Assembly: GCA_934486495.1 (NCBI GenBank)
Contig: CAKSPW010000092.1
Location: 1 to 7,200, forward strand
Length of the DNA: 7,200 bases
DNA from: an uncultured Clostridia bacterium
GTDB taxonomy: Bacteria; Bacillota; Clostridia; UBA1381
Direction of reading: 5' to 3'
This document shows, piece by piece, positions 5,387-7,200 of the stretch. The position numbers and the translations under genes were made by a program. The first letter of the stretch is position 1, and every line of letters starts with the position of its first letter. The notes under the pieces are model-generated. The model did not search any database. It was not told the origin of the DNA and saw only the letters and a list, made by a program, of their open reading frames with translations.

Positions 5387-5387
5387 A

Positions 5388-5416
5388 TTGACAAATTATC
5401 AAAAAGGTAATATAAT
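5388..5416 (+). promoter_or_regulatory. Consensus early promoter (cro operon)
   Basis: TTGACA (5388-5393), a 17-base spacer and TATAAT (5411-5416): a perfect sigma-A consensus. Operator O2 fills 15 of the 17 spacer bases and O3 begins 10 bases after the -10 box, so bound repressor would block polymerase directly. Such a strong promoter has to be repressed in the integrated state. Confidence 0.92.
5396..5410. promoter_or_regulatory. Operator O2 (in the promoter spacer)
   Basis: TTATCAAAAAGGTAA matches O1 at 13 of 15 positions; its left half is identical and its right half imperfect. It lies exactly between the -35 and -10 boxes of the early promoter. Its centre is 41 bp from that of O1 and 30 bp from that of O3. 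Confidence 0.65.
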
Positions 5417-5425
5417 ACAAATAAA

Positions 5426-5440
5426 TTAGCAAAATGCTAA
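5426..5440. promoter_or_regulatory. Operator O3 (start region of the early transcript)
   Basis: TTAGCAAAATGCTAA is a perfect dyad like O1, but with G/C in place of T/A at the fourth position of each arm. The matching change in both halves keeps the symmetry and suggests a site tuned for different affinity, possibly for Cro rather than the repressor. Confidence 0.7.
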
Positions 5441-5463
5441 CACAAAAGAAAGGAGAAATACAT

Positions 5464-5667
5464 ATGTTTAAGAATTTAGAAGCAGAACAAGCAAGAATAG
5501 GTATGACAAATAAACAAGTTGCCGAATATTTAGGGATTTCGCGTGTTTCCTATGAAAACAAGAAAAAAACAGGAAAGTTCTATATTAAAGAAATCTCAAG
5601 GTTGTGTGCTTTGTTTAAAGGAGACTATGAATATTTATTTGCTACTGATAGTAACAAGTCAGCATAG
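5464..5667 (+). CDS. Cro-like XRE regulator
   Basis: A 67-residue single-domain HTH protein. MFKNLEAEQARIGMTNKQVAEYLGISRVSYENKKKTGKF reads as helices 1-3 of an XRE/Cro fold, with recognition helix ISRVSYENK. The end IKEISRLCALFKGDYEYLF is the usual fourth and fifth helix of small phage-type regulators (DUF739-like). ATG at 5464 has AAAGGAG 8 bases upstream; an in-frame ATG at 5434 lies inside operator O3 with no binding site and is rejected. As first gene behind the strong early promoter and opposite the repressor, it most likely acts as the antagonist that holds the early operon on. Confidence 0.88.
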   Translation: MFKNLEAEQARIGMTNKQVAEYLGISRVSYENKKKTGKFYIKEISRLCALFKGDYEYLFATDSNKSA

Positions 5668-5684
5668 AAAGGAGTGGTGAAGAT
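5666..5684 (+). repeat. Direct repeat copy A around a ribosome binding site
   Basis: AGAAAGGAGTGGTGAAGAT overlaps the end of the cro-like gene. It recurs at 6281-6300 with one extra G. The two copies flank the segment that carries the minus-strand 139-residue gene. Confidence 0.7.
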
Positions 5685-5687
5685 AAA

Positions 5688-5912
5688 ATGTTTACAAATG
5701 AAAACAGCGGACATCGTTGTCTCATAAAAAAACACACAAAGCCGAGTGCAAAAGCAAAGCAGCTTTGTGTGGTAGAGTTGATAGAGCCTTATAAAAAAAT
5801 CGACATTCTTATAAGAAAAAGAAATCGTCTTCCTCTGATTCATCATCTAAAATATAAAGCTCAATGTTGTTTTGAGAACAGGAAGATTTCAGAAATCGAA
5901 TTAAAGCATTAA
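5688..5912 (+). CDS. Doubtful ORF, possibly a truncated early gene
   Basis: A 74-residue frame with a strong ribosome binding site (AAAGGAGTGG) placed 20 bases after the cro-like gene, so translation probably begins here. I recognise no family. After the first dozen residues the frame runs through a minus-strand terminator (5725-5771) and then over the 3' end of the minus-strand gene at 5809. Its composition (many K, R, H, C) is that of a random antisense frame. The best reading is a real start whose original body was replaced when the reverse cassette arrived. A short basic protein remains possible. Confidence 0.35.
   Translation: MFTNENSGHRCLIKKHTKPSAKAKQLCVVELIEPYKKIDILIRKRNRLPLIHHLKYKAQCCFENRKISEIELKH
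5725..5771 (-). terminator. Terminator of the 139-residue gene
   Basis: CACACAAAGC (5733-5742) and GCTTTGTGTG (5762-5771) are perfect 10-bp arms around 19 bases. On the minus strand the stem is followed by seven T. It ends the minus-strand transcript about 40 bases after the stop codon, inside a + strand reading frame. Confidence 0.8.
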
Positions 5913-6228
5913 TTGATTTGCGAGTAACAATAATTTCTGCTTTGGTCTCCGGTGATTCTGTTTCATACAATAATACAAAATTAACCAAAGACTTATAGCT
6001 CAAAACAATGTTGTAAATATAATTAATGCAGCTGTCAGATATATTATGATTTCCATTTGACAACTGTTCAATCAATGCTTTTGCATCGTTGGTTGAAAAG
6101 CCGGTATGAAATTCTTCAAATTCGGTAGAAGTATATATATCATATGGGATATTATATTCTTCGGGTTGAAGCGTAAAACTTTCCAAAGCATCAGAGAGTA
6201 TAGGTATGTATTCTTTTTCAATAATCAT
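5809..6228 (-). CDS. Unrecognised acidic 139-residue protein, reverse cassette in the early operon
   Basis: I do not recognise this protein. It looks globular, cytosolic and alpha/beta: residues 1-50 acidic (IPILSDALESFTLQPEEY), then helices (AKALIEQLSN; INYIYNIVLSYKSLVNFVLLY), a strand EIIVTRKS, a helix INALIRFLKSSC, a strand IELYILD and the acidic tail DESEEDDFFFL. No signal peptide or membrane span is seen. ATG at 6228 has GGAGG 8 bases upstream; a GTG at 6237 lies within that site. It has its own promoter (6253-6281) and terminator (5725-5771) and lies opposite to the operon it interrupts, between two direct repeats. This is the layout of a 'moron'. Immunity or defence cargo is a reasonable guess but cannot be shown here. 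Confidence 0.8.
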   Translation of the reverse strand: MIIEKEYIPILSDALESFTLQPEEYNIPYDIYTSTEFEEFHTGFSTNDAKALIEQLSNGNHNISDSCINYIYNIVLSYKSLVNFVLLYETESPETKAEIIVTRKSINALIRFLKSSCSQNNIELYILDDESEEDDFFFL

Positions 6229-6258
6229 TATAATCACCTCCGTTCTACGGTGATTATA
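6229..6258. promoter_or_regulatory. Inverted repeat over -10 box and ribosome binding site
   Basis: TATAATCACC (6229-6238) and GGTGATTATA (6249-6258) are perfect 10-bp arms around 10 bases. On the minus strand the first arm contains the -10 box and the second the GGAGG-to-ATG region of the 139-residue gene. Transcription should start between the arms, so an RNA hairpin is unlikely and a protein operator, perhaps for self-regulation, fits better. Confidence 0.6.
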
Positions 6259-6281
6259 TCACAGAAAAAGGAAAAACGCAA
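6253..6281 (-). promoter_or_regulatory. Promoter of the 139-residue gene
   Basis: TTGCGT (6276-6281), a 17-base spacer and TATAAT (6253-6258) on the minus strand. The leader would be about 20 bases. The promoter starts at the edge of direct-repeat copy B, so the whole transcription unit lies between the repeats. Confidence 0.65.
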
Positions 6282-6300
6282 GAAAGGAGTGGGTGAAGAT
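6281..6300 (+). repeat. Direct repeat copy B around a ribosome binding site
   Basis: AGAAAGGAGTGGGTGAAGAT, the same as 5666-5684 apart from one added G. It supplies the ribosome binding site and the first bases of the start codon of the 60-residue gene. Confidence 0.7.
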
Positions 6301-6481
6301 GGAAGAAACAAAAGTAACTGTAACTCTTGATACGTCGCAGTTTGAAGAAGCAATATACAAGGCTAATGAACTGGTAGATACTATAAAAAGAGCTAAGACA
6401 TTATCAAATGACTTAGCTTGTATGGTAGAAAATCTTAATTTTAAGCCTTGTGTGAACGAGAAACGGGAGGGTGACTTATAA
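6299..6481 (+). CDS. Small early-operon protein, 60 residues, helical
   Basis: A 60-residue protein of the type found near the start of early operons in Clostridia ICEs and prophages: a short strand EETKVTVTLDTSQFEEA followed by a long helix (IYKANELVDTIKRAKTLSNDLA) and a short tail. I know of no assigned function. ATG at 6299 has AGGAG 9 bases upstream; an in-frame GTG at 6293 is too close to it. It was probably the gene next to cro before the reverse cassette was inserted. Its last 41 bases overlap the 3' end of the minus-strand DUF4145 gene, and the minus-strand terminator at 6385-6418 lies within its coding region. Confidence 0.75.
   Translation: MEETKVTVTLDTSQFEEAIYKANELVDTIKRAKTLSNDLACMVENLNFKPCVNEKREGDL
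6385..6418 (-). terminator. Terminator of the DUF4145 gene, inside the opposite gene
   Basis: AGCTAAG (6391-6397) pairs with CTTAGCT (6412-6418), then after an A-A mismatch CATT pairs with AATG around loop ATCA: a nearly perfect 28-base dyad. On the minus strand it is followed by C and five T. It lies 23 bases beyond the DUF4145 stop codon and codes for residues 31-40 or so of the 60-residue protein on the + strand. Confidence 0.65.
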
Positions 6482-7118
6482 GAAGTTTTGTCCGGATAAG
6501 ACCAATAAATATATCCATATAAGTATCAAGAATGCTAAAATCAAAATCCGGATATTTTCTGTCATAATGAGTATAATCATTGCCTATATAACGAATAACA
6601 TCGGCACTGTTCATGAAATCAGAACCGGGCAAATATTCAGAAATAGCGTCATGCAGCTTTTTCTTAGAGACTTCGTTTTCATCTTTGTTTAATTCATTTA
6701 TAGCATAGTCTTTTATAAGAACTTCAATAGCTGAACGATAACCAATGGCGGCTAAATCAAAATCATTGTTATCTCTTGACCTAAGCGCTTGATTATATAG
6801 TGATATAAAGCGAGGAGAAATGCCCGAAATGAGTTCATCGGAATAAGAGGAAATAACATTCGGAGTAATACCGCAAATTTCGGAACGCTGTTCTTTAACT
6901 CGGTATGTAGCTGTAAACATTTTATTGCAAGCAGTACACTGAAAAATAAGGAAAACAAATTGAAAATCCTTTTTATCAAAGTGAGCCTTGTCTATAACGT
7001 GAGCATCGCAGTGAATACCGCAATGCGGGCAAATAGCCGGTTGCTGATAAGAAGCACTCAATTCCGATATATTGGGGAAAAGCTCCTTAAGGCTTTTTTC
7101 TAAATATTTCATATACAT
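6441..7118 (-). CDS. Zinc-ribbon and DUF4145 domain protein
   Basis: A 225-residue cytosolic protein. Residues 28-66 hold a zinc ribbon (C30-x2-C33 and C61-x2-C64). Residues about 105-210 match DUF4145: YNQALRSRDNNDFDLAAIGYRSAIEVLIKDY, a loop, then the conserved IRYIGNDYTHYDRKYP with H184. DUF4145 is common in mobile elements and in or beside restriction-type and other defence genes; its biochemical role is not established. ATG at 7118 follows GAGGAG by 8 bases. It lies opposite to the early operon and overlaps the last 41 bases of the 60-residue gene. Its final residues (HPPVSRSHKA) are read antisense to that gene and may be a C-terminus acquired at the insertion point. Confidence 0.85.
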   Translation of the reverse strand: MYMKYLEKSLKELFPNISELSASYQQPAICPHCGIHCDAHVIDKAHFDKKDFQFVFLIFQCTACNKMFTATYRVKEQRSEICGITPNVISSYSDELISGISPRFISLYNQALRSRDNNDFDLAAIGYRSAIEVLIKDYAINELNKDENEVSKKKLHDAISEYLPGSDFMNSADVIRYIGNDYTHYDRKYPDFDFSILDTYMDIFIGLIRTKLLISHPPVSRSHKA

Positions 7119-7140
7119 ATAATCATCTCCTCGTATAATA

Positions 7141-7170
7141 AATATAGTAGTTTTTAGAGTTCCTCTCCAA
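7141..7170 (-). promoter_or_regulatory. Promoter of the DUF4145 gene
   Basis: TTGGAG (7165-7170), an 18-base spacer and TATATT (7141-7146) on the minus strand, about 20 bases before the ribosome binding site. The match is moderate. The -35 part overlaps the region of the divergent promoter at 7180. Confidence 0.45.
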
Positions 7171-7177
7171 GAACTAT

Positions 7178-7185
7178 GGTATAAT
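7178..7185 (+). promoter_or_regulatory. Extended -10 promoter reading out of the window
   Basis: TATAAT at 7180-7185 is preceded by TGG, giving the extended -10 form TGnTATAAT on the + strand. The -35 region (near 7157) is poor, which extended -10 promoters tolerate. It would drive a + strand gene beyond the right edge. Confidence 0.5.
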
Positions 7186-7200
7186 TGTTTAGATGCTGTG

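Noticed and set aside
5625..5846. A minus-strand frame rich in Phe, Cys and Tyr
   Set aside because: It overlaps the end of the cro-like gene and the 139-residue gene's terminator, and has no binding site.
6471..6692. A + strand frame starting with GTG at 6471 after GGGAGG
   Set aside because: Its body is antisense to the well-supported DUF4145 gene and the sequence is not protein-like. The binding site alone is reported as an orphan.
1..7200. CRISPR array, riboswitch, insertion sequence or origin of replication
   Set aside because: No regularly spaced repeats, no recognisable aptamer, no transposase with terminal inverted repeats and no iteron cluster were seen.

Overview
The window is AT-rich DNA, roughly one third GC by eye, with strong AGGAG-type ribosome binding sites. 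Its gene families (DUF4160/DUF2442, DUF4258/YgiT, Fic, XRE regulators, tyrosine integrase) fit a low-GC Firmicute, most likely a gut Clostridia. It looks like the left end of an integrated mobile element, either an ICE/IME or a prophage. No conjugation, replication or virion gene is visible, so the class is undecided.

Chromosomal flank and junction (1-350): a + strand terminator, the 3' remnant of what looks like a large serine recombinase gene, a near-ideal minus-strand terminator, and then exactly the T-arm, acceptor strand and CCA of a tRNA (270-297, minus, probably tRNA-Pro) with no 5' half. This is the expected attachment-site scar of an element inserted into the 3' end of a tRNA gene. 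The tyrosine integrase (367-1395, minus) sits right beside it, so the element extends rightward and the intact tRNA should lie beyond the window.

Accessory block (1396-4850), all genes on the minus strand: a stand-alone Fic AMPylase with a built-in inhibitory motif, then in transcription order a DUF4160-DUF2442 pair followed by a DUF4258-YgiT pair, two toxin-antitoxin-like pairs stacked in one operon. The DUF4258 gene has no usual start codon for its full-length frame. Two hairpin terminators that share 13 identical bases point the opposite way (+ strand), directly behind the stop codons of fic and the YgiT gene. Each has a TACAAT box about 43 bases upstream, which suggests two related small RNAs of about 65 nt.

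Regulatory switch (4850-5670): an XRE repressor (minus) faces a Cro-like regulator (+). Both promoters are close to consensus, and three 15-bp operators of the form TTAKCAAAAWGMTAA-like dyads lie between them. The repressor has no peptidase domain. A 232-residue gene of unknown function follows the repressor.

Early operon with two reverse cassettes (5670-7200): the + strand operon (cro, a doubtful ORF, a 60-residue protein) is interrupted by two minus-strand genes, each with its own promoter and terminator. The first encodes 139 residues and lies between two near-identical 19/20-base repeats. The second is a zinc-ribbon/DUF4145 protein. Both terminators lie inside + strand reading frames. They look like laterally acquired cargo ('morons') in the early region, and are the best places to look for something undescribed.
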